Source: Kiritimatiellia bacterium (GTDB lineage: Bacteria > Verrucomicrobiota > Kiritimatiellia > RFP12 > UBA1067). From it: a stretch of DNA of 17,479 nucleotides. Made by a program: the position numbers and the translations under genes. Below, piece by piece: positions 1 to 7,375 of this stretch. Each line of letters begins with the position of its first letter. Position 1 is the first letter of the stretch. The stretch spans positions 1-17,479 of the forward strand of contig JAFRBA010000279.1 of the NCBI GenBank assembly GCA_017405115.1, given 5' to 3'. A model generated the notes under the pieces. It was not told where the DNA came from, ran no database searches, and saw only the letters and a list, made by a program, of their open reading frames with translations.

Positions 1-1
1 C

Positions 2-268
2 GAGAAGTCCACTCTTGACGCGGAGCGTTTCGCTTCGCTGCTCAAGAAGGCCGGAGCGCATTCCTATGCTGACTATCCGGCCGTGGTGCACGCCAACAAG
101 CGTCTTTTCTCGGTGCATCTGGCGGACGGCGGAAAGCGCACTGTAAGGTTGCCGTTGCGCGCCGCGAAGGTGACCGAACTCATTTCGGGGCGTACGGTCG
201 CAGAGAATGTCAGTTCGTTCGTGTACGACTTCGAGAGCCCCGACACGCGGATCTTTGAAGTGGAGTAA
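2..268 (+). CDS. C-terminal fragment of a probable glycoside hydrolase (5' end outside window)
   Basis: The reading frame is open from base 2 to the TAA at 266-268, giving 88 residues of a longer protein. A GTG at 83 could start a 61-residue protein, but the frame is open upstream and the residues before it read like the same domain. The tail (a YPAVVHANKRLFSVHLADGG segment, then VTELISGRTV, ending in TRIFEVE) resembles the small C-terminal beta-sandwich that closes many beta-galactosidase-like and alpha-amylase-clan hydrolases of PVC bacteria. There a conserved strand pattern ends in a T-x-x-F motif. No catalytic residues lie in this part, so the enzyme class cannot be fixed. The next intact gene downstream is also a large secreted hydrolase-like protein, which fits a CAZyme neighbourhood. 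The assignment is by pattern recognition only. Confidence 0.6.
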   Translation, partial: EKSTLDAERFASLLKKAGAHSYADYPAVVHANKRLFSVHLADGGKRTVRLPLRAAKVTELISGRTVAENVSSFVYDFESPDTRIFEVE

Positions 269-359
269 GATTAGTGTGGCCAGCAACTTCGGTTCTGGTC
301 TGCATGCGGCAAAATGTCATGATACGCATGTCACGCTGAGGACGTCCATGACGCGGCTT

Positions 360-394
360 GCTCCCCACGCCCATGCCGGGCGTGTGGGGGGAGC
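360..394. repeat. Imperfect inverted repeat (hairpin) at the left edge of the ATPase relic
   Basis: The left arm GCTCCCCACGCCC (360-372) and the right arm GGGCGTGTGGGGGGAGC (378-394) are complementary around a 5-base loop, ATGCC. Four unpaired bases lie in the right arm. The hairpin ends about ten bases before the first codons that resemble the AAA+ ATPase. It could be an old terminator, a recombination scar or a mobile-element end. No T-tract follows it, so a simple rho-independent terminator for + strand transcription is unlikely. Confidence 0.45.
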
Positions 395-401
395 GCCAGT
401 C

Positions 402-693
402 CACGAAGGCGGCATACGATGCTACACGGCGTCTTCTGCCAGGTCGGACCTTGATATTTCTCGATGAGATACAGGAATGTCCCAACGCTCGGACTGCCTT
501 AAAGTCATTTGCGCTTGAACGCGACAGTGGCATTGTGCCTGTCGAAGTGAAATCGTCGAACGGGGCAACCATTTCGCTGAACGAACTTCTGGAAAAGCCG
601 CAAGTGCCGTATGGCTACAAACTTGTCGACGGAAATCTTGGCGTAATGGGCAAGAAGATCACGTTGCCGCACTACATGGCAATGTTCATCTGA
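402..693 (+). pseudogene. Relic of an AAA+ ATPase with DUF4143 C-terminus, internally deleted
   Basis: The frame reads LLPGRTLIFLDEIQECPNA around 436-492, which is the Walker B region of the AAA_14/DUF4143 ATPase family (FFDEIQ.CP.A followed by an ALK segment). The acidic pair D-E is at 463-468. Within a few codons (about 520-530) it jumps to GIVPVEVKSSNGATISL and then LPHYMAMFI, the typical end of the DUF4143 C-terminal nuclease-like domain. Intact members are usually about 380-450 residues. Here the Walker A half is missing, as is the long middle section between Walker B and the C-terminus. The open frame begins only at a TTG at 358 with no ribosome-binding site, and the residues before about 402 do not look like this family. 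The stretch has visibly lower GC than its neighbours, fitting an acquired, decayed gene. Intact relatives are abundant, often multicopy ATPases of unclear role. The family call is fairly firm. Confidence 0.75.
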
Positions 694-709
694 TCGGCGG
701 GGATTGCGT

Positions 710-723
710 TAGCCTTTAGGCTA
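710..723. promoter_or_regulatory. 14-bp palindrome, candidate operator
   Basis: TAGCCTTTAGGCTA is a perfect palindrome of two 6-base arms around a TT centre. It ends two bases before the -35 element at 726-731 of the promoter driving the large hydrolase-like gene. That position suits an activator or repressor site. It could also form a short RNA hairpin after the ATPase relic, but it is too weak, and lacks a T-run, to be a convincing terminator. The regulator is unknown. Confidence 0.4.
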
Positions 724-725
724 TC

Positions 726-754
726 TTGTGGCGGCGGGAAAGGTTCTGTATAAT
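726..754 (+). promoter_or_regulatory. Sigma70-type promoter upstream of the GH42-like gene
   Basis: A -35 box TTGTGG (726-731) is separated by exactly 17 bases from a perfect -10 box TATAAT (749-754). Transcription would be expected to begin about 6-8 bases after the -10, at or next to the ATG at 761. No Shine-Dalgarno sequence sits at a normal distance from that ATG; the nearest purine run, GGGAAAGG at 736-743, is too far upstream. The transcript may therefore be leaderless. This is a sequence-only prediction. Confidence 0.6.
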
Positions 755-760
755 GGCGGC

Positions 761-3700
761 ATGAAAGTGAAAACCATGCTCGCGTTGTCCCTCGCAGTCG
801 TCTGCTCCGTGCTCTCGGCCGCCATCCCGGAAATCCGCTACACCACCGCCGCGCCGTTCGACGCGGAAGGGAAGCGCGTCGAAAGCGTCTGGAAGAAGGC
901 CGACACGTGCGTACGCTTTGTGACGGTAAAGACGATGGACGTCGCGATAGACCAGTCGGAGGCGCAGCTTCTCTTCGACGACAAGAACCTCTATGTCTCA
1001 ATGACGGGCTTTTTCGACCCGAGGTACGAGTGCAGCGACCGCAAGAACTCCATGGGCAGCTCGAACAACTTCGAGTTGCTCGTGAAGCCGGAGGGCGGCT
1101 CAATCTTCCACGTGATAGTGGACGAGTTCGGCCGGACGTATTTCGCCAAGGACAAGAGCGAGGTGCGAGACTCCGGCGCGTCGGTTCGCATAGAGAAGGG
1201 CAAGGGACGCTGGACGGCTAACGTCACGATCCCCATGGCTGTCTTCGGAATCGCGTCGCCGCCGCATGGCCTCAAGGCGAGGGTCGGCATTTTCCGCCAG
1301 AACTTGAACGTGCACGAGCGGCAGGTTTTCGTGACGCTGAGAAAGACCTGCGAAGTGTCGGGCTACACGCCAAACAACTACAACTTCTCCGTGAGCGACA
1401 ACTGGGCCGAGATGGCGTTCGCGCGAGAGGAGGGAACTCCCCGTCGTGTGGTGGGTTCGAGCATGGGCTATCGCATCAACCTCTTCGCCAATCCCGATTT
1501 CGACGTCCCCGGCCGGTGCTGGAGCCCGATGGGCAAGACCTCGTACCAGGAAACGCAGGCGATGAGCGGTGAGTGGATATACCACGCCAGCGGCAAGGAC
1601 TACCAGGTTCTGCAGGCGAAGCCGTTCGGCGTGAAGCCCAGCACGAAGTACACGCTTGTCGTGAAGGCGCGCAGCTTCGGCGCGGGCAGCGGACTCAGGG
1701 TCGTCGAGATGGCGCGCAACTCCAAAGGCAAGATATACGAGGGAAAATACGTGACCATGCTCACGCCCGTCGGCCCGGACATGCACGAATACTACCTGCC
1801 GTTCACGTCCGCCCCAGACCCGCTGTGGACTATGGTGTTCTACAAGGTTGACAGCAAGGCGGAGGACACCGGCATCGACTTCGCGTCCATTCGTCTCTAC
1901 GAGGGCGAGATATCGTCTTTCGAAATCCGCAAGATGGTGCGCCCGGGCCGCATGGCTCCCATTGCGGGCACCGAAATCCCCGTGCCGCCGAGCGAGTACG
2001 GGCGCATGGCGAAGCCGCTCAGGGCGCTCGTCGTCGTCGAGAGCAAGTACCTCACGCGCGAACCGCGCGACATCTTCGAGGGAACCGGCGCGGCGCTGGA
2101 CGTCCTTCTCGCGCAGAGCAAGGACCAGGACGTATACACGACCGACGGTGACCCGGATGCGATTACGAAGCGGTTGGAGAAAGGTGAATACGACCTGTAC
2201 ATGATCCCGAAAAACGGCGCTACCAAGGTCGGCAAGGAGCTCGCGGCGAAGATTCTCGCGAACGTCGAGAAGGGCGTGGGACTGTATCTCGAGGACAGCA
2301 AGGACTACCTGCACTTCAAGGCCGTAGCGAAGAAGGGCGGCGCGCTCGGCAAGGGGCACGTGTTCCTTGCGAAGACCGCGGGCGGCTACCAGGACTATCT
2401 CCCGGCAGAAGACTACTCGGAGTACGGCAAAAGCTTCCTGCAGCGCCGCAGGTTTCTACATCCGCAGGTTGTCGCGGATGCCGTGAGGACGGCGTTTGGC
2501 GACGTGGCGATTCCGAACGGCGCGAAGACGCGGGAGGAGTCTTTTGTGTACGGCGGCGTGAAGCACGTCGCTACGTGGACTCTTGACGCGCACGGGCGCA
2601 CGCTCGCATGGAATCACGAAGCTGTACCGGTGGCGGGCGCGAAGCTCGGCGCGTTCGACGACGACGGCGAGACGACGTCCGTCGCCGTGGACGGCGACGT
2701 CACGGGACTGACTCTCATGTGGGTGTTCACCGACTTCTCAGGCCGCATACTGGCCAACGGAAATGCGCCTGCGGCGGCCAAGGTCTCGTTCAAGGTGCCG
2801 CGCGAGAGGCTCTACACCAACTACGGCGGGATAAAGCTGAGGCTGGCAAAGGGGGACGAGGTCGTCGACCAGCGCGGCGAATGCATCTTCGTGCCTGGCA
2901 ACGACCGCGCAAGGCTCTTCGCCGACTATACGCCGTCGATGTGGCCCGGCACCGCGCCGCTCGACGATGTGCCCGCCATGAACCGCAGGCTGGAGGACAT
3001 GGGCATCCGTGCGTCGGTCATCGCGACGGCCGGGCACGACCTCTACGAGCAGTATCTCGCGTGCGGCATCTCTCCCGGCGGCAGCTGGCTAGGCGCGTCA
3101 ATGATGCACGGCGGCAGCAGCAAGTCGAAGAATCGTGTGCGCCAGCCAAACTTCAACACGTCCGAGTGGCGTGCTTCCGCGCCGAAGCGCATCGCCGCAG
3201 TCACCGCGAAACGGGCCAGGCTCGGACTCCACCAGCAAGGGCTCTGCGACGAGCCGGGGTTGAACGGCATGACCAGCAGCGACGAGTTTGACGCCCACCC
3301 CGAGAACCTTGTCGAGTACCGCCGCCGTATGGAGGCGAAGTACGGCACGATAGCCGAGTACAACCGCCGCCACAGGACCGACCACAAGTCGTTTGCCGAC
3401 GTGGGCGAGGGCCTTATGGCGGATGCGCGCGCATCTGGCAACTTCGCCGAATTCATCGAGTGGCGTAACTTCAACGTCGACCGCTGGTGCGAGGCGATCA
3501 GGCTCATATCCGACGCCTCCCATGCAGGCGATCCCGACGCGCCGTTCTCGATGTGCGAGACGTTCGGACCGAGCGCCCTCACCGGCAACGACTACTGGAA
3601 GCTCCTCACGCGCGCCGGCCTCGGCATTTCGCAGGAGTACACGTCGATGGTCTACTTTGGGCGCGATCCGATGAGCAACATCGACGAGGTCTACCGCTCG

Positions 3701-4969
3701 TTCCGCCCAGACATGCGCGTCTGGGGCTGGACCGGCTACTTCTACACGGCCGACCGCGCGAAGTTCATGCCGTGGTGGTTCGCCGCGCACCGCTTCGGCG
3801 GCTTCTCCTGGTACGCCGCGACCGCGCCGGGCTACAACTTAATCGACCCCGACACCTTCGCGCTCACCATCGACGGACGCGACCTTCAGGCGTCGCTCGA
3901 TGACTCGCGACTTCTGAACGGGCTGGGAAGGGCGTTCCTCGAATACGACTGGGCGAAGCGCGACGTGGCAATCTGCTGGTCGCACGACTCGCTGCTCCTG
4001 GCCACCATCCGCGGCCCCGAGACGAAGAACCGCGAGATCGCGGCGAATAGTCCCCTGCACGACTACTTGCACTCCCGCCTGAACGCGCAGTACCTTGTGG
4101 AAGACCTGCTCTACCAGCACGACTACGTCGCGCCCGAGCAGATGCTCACTGGGAAGCTCGCGGGCTACAAGGTGCTCCTCATGCCGCGCATCAACGCGAT
4201 GTCTGACGCCGAGGTCGCCGCCGTCAAGGAGTTTCTCGCAAAAGGCGGGAGGGTCGTCGCCGACGAGCTGCCAGGCGCGTGGGACGAGCTTGGAGTGCCG
4301 CGCGAGCAGAACCCGTTCGAGGGCGTGGACGGCATGTTCGTCTACGGCAGGAACTTCGACGACCTCAACAGGGAGCAGCGCTTCGAGGCGCTCAGGTTCC
4401 TCGACGACGTCGGCGCCGGGCCGGTGCTGAGGTCCGCGACGATCGCGGACGTCTTCGGGCGCGAGGCGATGCACTTCACGGACGGAGTGAACGACGTATT
4501 CCCCATTCTCCGGCATCCTGGACGTTCTCAGGACGACGAGGAGGAGACGTTCGTGTTTCCGCGCGGCGGCTTTGTCTGGGACGTGCGCGCGTGCAGGGCG
4601 CTCGGCAAGACGGACCGCGTGACCACCAAGGTGCCGCGCGCTGGCGCTGCTGTGTACGCCGTGCTTCAATATGAGGCGAAGGGCGTTTCGATTTCCGCCC
4701 CCGACGCGGCTAAGGCGGGGTCGGTGCTTTCCGCGGACGTCCGGCTCGACGCGGCTGGCGCGCCGGTCGGCACCCACGTCTACAACGTAAGGTTCGTGCC
4801 GCCGTCGGGCGAGTGCCGCTTCCACTTCCGCCGCAACGTGACGGCGAAGGGCGGCGTCGCGCGCGTCGACTTCCCCTTGGCGCTCAACGACGAGCGCGGT
4901 GCATGGAAGGTTGTCGCCGAAGACGCCTTCACCGGCCTTCGTGCCGAGCGCGTCGTGGTGGTGGAGTGA
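761..4969 (+). CDS. Secreted multidomain GH42-like glycoside hydrolase family protein with CBM9-like N-terminus
   Basis: The product is about 1402 residues. I place the start at ATG 761 because it gives a clean signal peptide (MKVKTMLALSLAVVCSVLSAA), whereas the in-frame GTG at 728 adds a non-signal stretch lying inside the promoter. After the signal come a CBM9-like domain (about 22-230), a second carbohydrate-binding-like beta-sandwich opening with NLFANPDFDVPGRCW (about 236-390), a linker and beta region, and a TIM-barrel-like part (about 720-1060). The last resembles GH42: LHQQGLCDEPGLNG places E831 at the usual acid/base site, followed by a YRRRMEAKYGTIAEYNRRH segment. Residues 1130-1175 (VLLMPRINAMSDAEVAAVKEF, then GGRVVADE) match the GATase-like trimerisation domain, and a beta-sandwich ends the protein. 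The strand where GH42 enzymes carry the nucleophile reads VWGWTGY (987-993), without Glu, so classical retaining beta-galactosidase activity is doubtful. E933 and E959 are other acidic candidates. A role in polysaccharide breakdown outside the cytoplasm is inferred; the substrate is unknown. Confidence 0.75.
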   Translation: MKVKTMLALSLAVVCSVLSAAIPEIRYTTAAPFDAEGKRVESVWKKADTCVRFVTVKTMDVAIDQSEAQLLFDDKNLYVSMTGFFDPRYECSDRKNSMGSSNNFELLVKPEGGSIFHVIVDEFGRTYFAKDKSEVRDSGASVRIEKGKGRWTANVTIPMAVFGIASPPHGLKARVGIFRQNLNVHERQVFVTLRKTCEVSGYTPNNYNFSVSDNWAEMAFAREEGTPRRVVGSSMGYRINLFANPDFDVPGRCWSPMGKTSYQETQAMSGEWIYHASGKDYQVLQAKPFGVKPSTKYTLVVKARSFGAGSGLRVVEMARNSKGKIYEGKYVTMLTPVGPDMHEYYLPFTSAPDPLWTMVFYKVDSKAEDTGIDFASIRLYEGEISSFEIRKMVRPGRMAPIAGTEIPVPPSEYGRMAKPLRALVVVESKYLTREPRDIFEGTGAALDVLLAQSKDQDVYTTDGDPDAITKRLEKGEYDLYMIPKNGATKVGKELAAKILANVEKGVGLYLEDSKDYLHFKAVAKKGGALGKGHVFLAKTAGGYQDYLPAEDYSEYGKSFLQRRRFLHPQVVADAVRTAFGDVAIPNGAKTREESFVYGGVKHVATWTLDAHGRTLAWNHEAVPVAGAKLGAFDDDGETTSVAVDGDVTGLTLMWVFTDFSGRILANGNAPAAAKVSFKVPRERLYTNYGGIKLRLAKGDEVVDQRGECIFVPGNDRARLFADYTPSMWPGTAPLDDVPAMNRRLEDMGIRASVIATAGHDLYEQYLACGISPGGSWLGASMMHGGSSKSKNRVRQPNFNTSEWRASAPKRIAAVTAKRARLGLHQQGLCDEPGLNGMTSSDEFDAHPENLVEYRRRMEAKYGTIAEYNRRHRTDHKSFADVGEGLMADARASGNFAEFIEWRNFNVDRWCEAIRLISDASHAGDPDAPFSMCETFGPSALTGNDYWKLLTRAGLGISQEYTSMVYFGRDPMSNIDEVYRSFRPDMRVWGWTGYFYTADRAKFMPWWFAAHRFGGFSWYAATAPGYNLIDPDTFALTIDGRDLQASLDDSRLLNGLGRAFLEYDWAKRDVAICWSHDSLLLATIRGPETKNREIAANSPLHDYLHSRLNAQYLVEDLLYQHDYVAPEQMLTGKLAGYKVLLMPRINAMSDAEVAAVKEFLAKGGRVVADELPGAWDELGVPREQNPFEGVDGMFVYGRNFDDLNREQRFEALRFLDDVGAGPVLRSATIADVFGREAMHFTDGVNDVFPILRHPGRSQDDEEETFVFPRGGFVWDVRACRALGKTDRVTTKVPRAGAAVYAVLQYEAKGVSISAPDAAKAGSVLSADVRLDAAGAPVGTHVYNVRFVPPSGECRFHFRRNVTAKGGVARVDFPLALNDERGAWKVVAEDAFTGLRAERVVVVE

Positions 4970-4981
4970 AATGCGGATTCC

Positions 4982-5023
4982 GGGTGAATCACCCTTATCC
5001 CGGAAAATCCGGGATAAGGGGTG
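4982..5023 (+). terminator. Strong hairpin after the GH42-like gene, probable terminator
   Basis: CCCTTATCCCGGA (4992-5004) and TCCGGGATAAGGG (5008-5020) form a perfect 13-bp stem with an AAA loop. Two further pairs are possible across a single bulged G (4990-4991 with 5022-5023). An overlapping smaller hairpin, GGGTGA (4982-4987) with TCACCC (4989-4994), shares bases with it, so the two structures exclude each other. The stem begins 22 bases after the TGA of the upstream gene and ends before the mreB promoter. There is no U-tract, so it may protect the 3' end or act with Rho rather than be a classical intrinsic terminator. Confidence 0.5.
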
Positions 5024-5037
5024 GTGAATTTGCCCCA

Positions 5038-5066
5038 TTGACGGCGGCGAGAAATTACGATAAAAT
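5038..5066 (+). promoter_or_regulatory. Sigma70-type promoter of the mreB operon
   Basis: A -35 box TTGACG (5038-5043) and a -10 box TAAAAT (5061-5066) lie 17 bases apart, each one mismatch from consensus. Predicted transcription starts near 5073, about 29 bases before the mreB ATG. Only a weak purine-rich stretch (GAAAGAAAA, 5087-5095) precedes that ATG. This is the only convincing promoter I find for the long gapless gene array that follows. Confidence 0.65.
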
Positions 5067-5101
5067 ATGCGTGAATCGGTAGAAGTGAAAGAAAACGTCA
5101 C

Positions 5102-6139
5102 ATGTTCGGAAAACTGAAATCGCTTTTTTCAACTGACATCGGGATCGATCTCGGTACCGCGAACTCATTGGTGTTCGCCAAGAACCGCGGCATCGTGCTT
5201 CGCGAGCCGTCGGTCGTCGCCATACAGGCAGGCTCAAAGCGCGTCCTGGCCGTAGGCGAGGAGGCAAAGCGCATGCTTGGCAAGACGCCGGGCAACATCG
5301 TGGCGATACGGCCGATGAAATCTGGCGTGATAGCGGACTTCGACATCACCGAGGCGATGATAAAGTACTTCATCGAGAAGGTGTGCCCTCCGCGCTTCTA
5401 CTCGAAGTACGCAAAGCCGCGCATGGTAATCGCGGTTCCGTCCGGGATCACCGAGGTCGAGAAGCGCGCCGTCGAGGAGGCGGCGCGCAACGCAGGCGCC
5501 GGCGACGTGTTCCTCATCGAGGAGCCGATGGCGGCGGCGATCGGCGTGGGGCTGCCCGTGTCCGAGCCCGCCGGGTCGATGATCGTCGACATCGGCGGCG
5601 GAACGTGCGAGGTGGCGATCATCTCGCTCGCCGGCATAGTCCACAGCTACTCCGCGCGGCAGGCCGGCGGCGACGCGATGGACGAGTGCATCATCAAGTA
5701 CATGCAGCGAGTGTACAACATGCTCATCGGCGAGCGGACGGCCGAGCAGATAAAGATAGAGATAGGGAGCGCCTATCCGACTGGCGAGGAGAAGACGCTC
5801 GAAATCAAAGGCAGAGACGTAGTGGCGGGGTTGCCGAAGACTTTGACGATAACCTCCGAGGAGATACGAGACGCCCTCAAGGATCCGGTGGAACTGATAG
5901 TGGACGCCGTGCGCACCACGCTCAACCGCTGCGAACCGGAGCTTGCGGCCGATCTTGTGGACCGGGGCCTTGTGCTTTCGGGGGGCAGCTCCCAGCTCAA
6001 GGGCCTCGACAAGCTCCTCGCGGCTCAGACGGGGCTCCCCGTCGTTGTGGCCGACGATCCGCTTTCGGCTGTCGCCGAAGGCACGGGTGTCGTCATGAAC
6101 GAACTCGACTTCCTCGCCAAGAACAGGCGAGCTTCGTGA
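5102..6139 (+). CDS. mreB: Rod shape-determining protein MreB
   Basis: At 345 residues this matches the usual MreB length (about 335-347). It is the bacterial actin homologue that polymerises under the inner membrane and directs the elongation machinery. The actin-fold nucleotide-binding motifs are in order: phosphate 1 at residues 12-22 (DIGIDLGTANS), phosphate 2 starting at D163 (DIGGGTCEVAIIS) and the adenosine motif around 291-297 (VLSGGSS). The N-terminal MFGKLKSLF is amphipathic and probably serves as the membrane anchor. The next gene starts inside the mreB stop codon (GTGA, 6136-6139), implying translational coupling. A near-consensus promoter lies just upstream, so mreB is the first gene of the operon. 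Nothing abnormal is seen; the identification is secure. Confidence 0.97.
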   Translation: MFGKLKSLFSTDIGIDLGTANSLVFAKNRGIVLREPSVVAIQAGSKRVLAVGEEAKRMLGKTPGNIVAIRPMKSGVIADFDITEAMIKYFIEKVCPPRFYSKYAKPRMVIAVPSGITEVEKRAVEEAARNAGAGDVFLIEEPMAAAIGVGLPVSEPAGSMIVDIGGGTCEVAIISLAGIVHSYSARQAGGDAMDECIIKYMQRVYNMLIGERTAEQIKIEIGSAYPTGEEKTLEIKGRDVVAGLPKTLTITSEEIRDALKDPVELIVDAVRTTLNRCEPELAADLVDRGLVLSGGSSQLKGLDKLLAAQTGLPVVVADDPLSAVAEGTGVVMNELDFLAKNRRAS

Positions 6140-6927
6140 AGGCGAGAACTACCGGGACATATGCGATATTGATGTTGGCGGCGGCCTTGACGCTGGTCTT
6201 GGCCGTGTCGCGTTCCGCCTGCCGTGAGGCCGTCTACCCTGTCGAGCGCGCGAAGCGCCTGTTCACCACGCATGTAGTGTCGCGGGCGGCCGGGATGTTC
6301 CGCGGGGCGGCCGCGGCGGCGGAGAACGTCCGCCTGCGGCGCGAAGTCGCGTCGCTTTCGGTCCTGCGCGGCGACGTCGAGCGGCTGGAGGCGGAGAACG
6401 ACAGGCTGCGGCGCGCGCTTGGCTACGCGGAGCGGTGCCATGGCGAATGGCTGGCCGCCGGCGTGCTGTCGGTCGGCGGGGCTGCTGCCGGCGCGCCAAA
6501 CGTCTTCAGGGTCGACAAGGGGTCCCTCGCCGGCGTGCGAGAGGGCGCGGTGGTGGTCGCGCCCGAGGGCCTCGTCGGCCGCGTGACTGCGGTCTCCCCG
6601 CACACGGCCGACGTCACGAGGATCACCGACAGGTCCGTGAAGGTGTCGTGCATGGTGGAGTCCGGCGCGTCCAAGAACGCCGTCGGCATACTGGCTGGAG
6701 GCAGCGACGATCTTCTCGTGCTGCGGCATCTGACGGGCGAGGTGGATCCGCCTCCCCGTTCGCGCGTGGTGACTTCTGGGCTTGGAGGCGTATTCCCGAA
6801 GGGCATAGAGGTCGGGGTACTGCTAGGGATTCGAACGGATGCGGACGGGCTCTCTCGCGAAGGGGATGTCCAGCCGAGCGTCGACTTCCCGGAATTGGAG
6901 GACGTGTTCATCCGCCGTGGCAAATGA
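6136..6927 (+). CDS. mreC: Rod shape-determining protein MreC
   Basis: The product is 263 residues. The start is the GTG at 6136, overlapping the mreB stop by four bases; the frame is open further upstream, but that part only shadows mreB. There is a short basic N-terminus, one transmembrane segment (about 7-24, YAILMLAAALTLVLAV), and then a coiled coil (about 55-95, with ENVRLRREVASL and RLEAENDRLRRAL). The periplasmic beta domains follow, with FRVDKGSLAGVREGAVVV, GLVGRVTAVSPHTADV and the closing GGVFPKGIEVG motif typical of the family. MreC links cytoplasmic MreB filaments to PBP2/RodA in the periplasm and helps activate them. Gene order and domain pattern agree. Confidence 0.93.
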   Translation: MKARTTGTYAILMLAAALTLVLAVSRSACREAVYPVERAKRLFTTHVVSRAAGMFRGAAAAAENVRLRREVASLSVLRGDVERLEAENDRLRRALGYAERCHGEWLAAGVLSVGGAAAGAPNVFRVDKGSLAGVREGAVVVAPEGLVGRVTAVSPHTADVTRITDRSVKVSCMVESGASKNAVGILAGGSDDLLVLRHLTGEVDPPPRSRVVTSGLGGVFPKGIEVGVLLGIRTDADGLSREGDVQPSVDFPELEDVFIRRGK

Positions 6928-7375
6928 CGCCGTAGTTCTCGTCTCATCCCTCCTCGTCCTCGTGTTCGGCGCAGGGGCGGAGGTCCTGTTGCCCAAGGTC
7001 CTTGGCGTCGGGTTCCCCGTGCTGCTGACGGCGGTGCAGTTCTCAGCGGTGCGCCGGCCGACGGTGTCGGCGGCGATGTTCGCGATTGCGGCCGGTGCGC
7101 TGGAGGATGCGCTCTCGGCCCTGCCGCCGGCGACCAGCGTGAGCTATTTCCTCGGGCTGGCGGCGTTGGTCCGGTGGGCGGGGATGCCGCGCGTCGCCAC
7201 GCTGTTCACTTACCCCGCGTACCAGGTGTGGCTGTTCGTCTGGACGAGCGGTCTGGGCGGAGAGGTCTTTGGCCGCGTGCTGCTGGCGCTGCCGGTCGGC
7301 CTTGTCACGGCCATTGCCGTGGGGTTTGTTCTCGGCTGGATCGAGAGAAAGGCGGCGATGGATGAACTGGGATGA
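6917..7375 (+). CDS. mreD: Rod shape-determining protein MreD
   Basis: From GTG 6917 the product is 152 residues. This start overlaps mreC by 11 bases and gives a protein beginning directly in a hydrophobic helix; a GGAGGA at 6897-6902 is the nearest Shine-Dalgarno-like stretch. A longer frame starting at 6839 would add an arginine/serine-rich segment that is only the out-of-frame reading of mreC. Four to five hydrophobic segments are visible, including VVLVSSLLVLVFGAGAEVLL near the start and VGLVTAIAVGFVLGWI near the end. MreD is a small inner-membrane component of the Rod complex and is poorly conserved. The call rests on size, hydrophobicity and position between mreC and the PBP2 gene more than on motifs. 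Confidence 0.8.
   Translation: MANDAVVLVSSLLVLVFGAGAEVLLPKVLGVGFPVLLTAVQFSAVRRPTVSAAMFAIAAGALEDALSALPPATSVSYFLGLAALVRWAGMPRVATLFTYPAYQVWLFVWTSGLGGEVFGRVLLALPVGLVTAIAVGFVLGWIERKAAMDELG

Noticed and set aside
210..572. Minus-strand ORF over the ATPase relic
   Set aside because: It has no recognisable domain, while the + strand frame shows clear DUF4143-family segments.
728..760. Longer start (GTG 728) for the large hydrolase-like gene
   Set aside because: It would place coding sequence inside the promoter and put 11 residues in front of a clear signal peptide; ATG 761 is the better start.
3839..5101. Long open frame on the minus strand (420 codons)
   Set aside because: It is antisense to the hydrolase gene, rich in Arg, Val and His as expected from reading a GC-rich gene backwards, and matches no family I recognise.
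5067..5117. A 16-residue mini-ORF (ATG 5067) overlapping the mreB start, possible leader peptide
   Set aside because: Its ATG starts right at the end of the -10 box, upstream of the predicted transcription start, and it has no ribosome-binding site.
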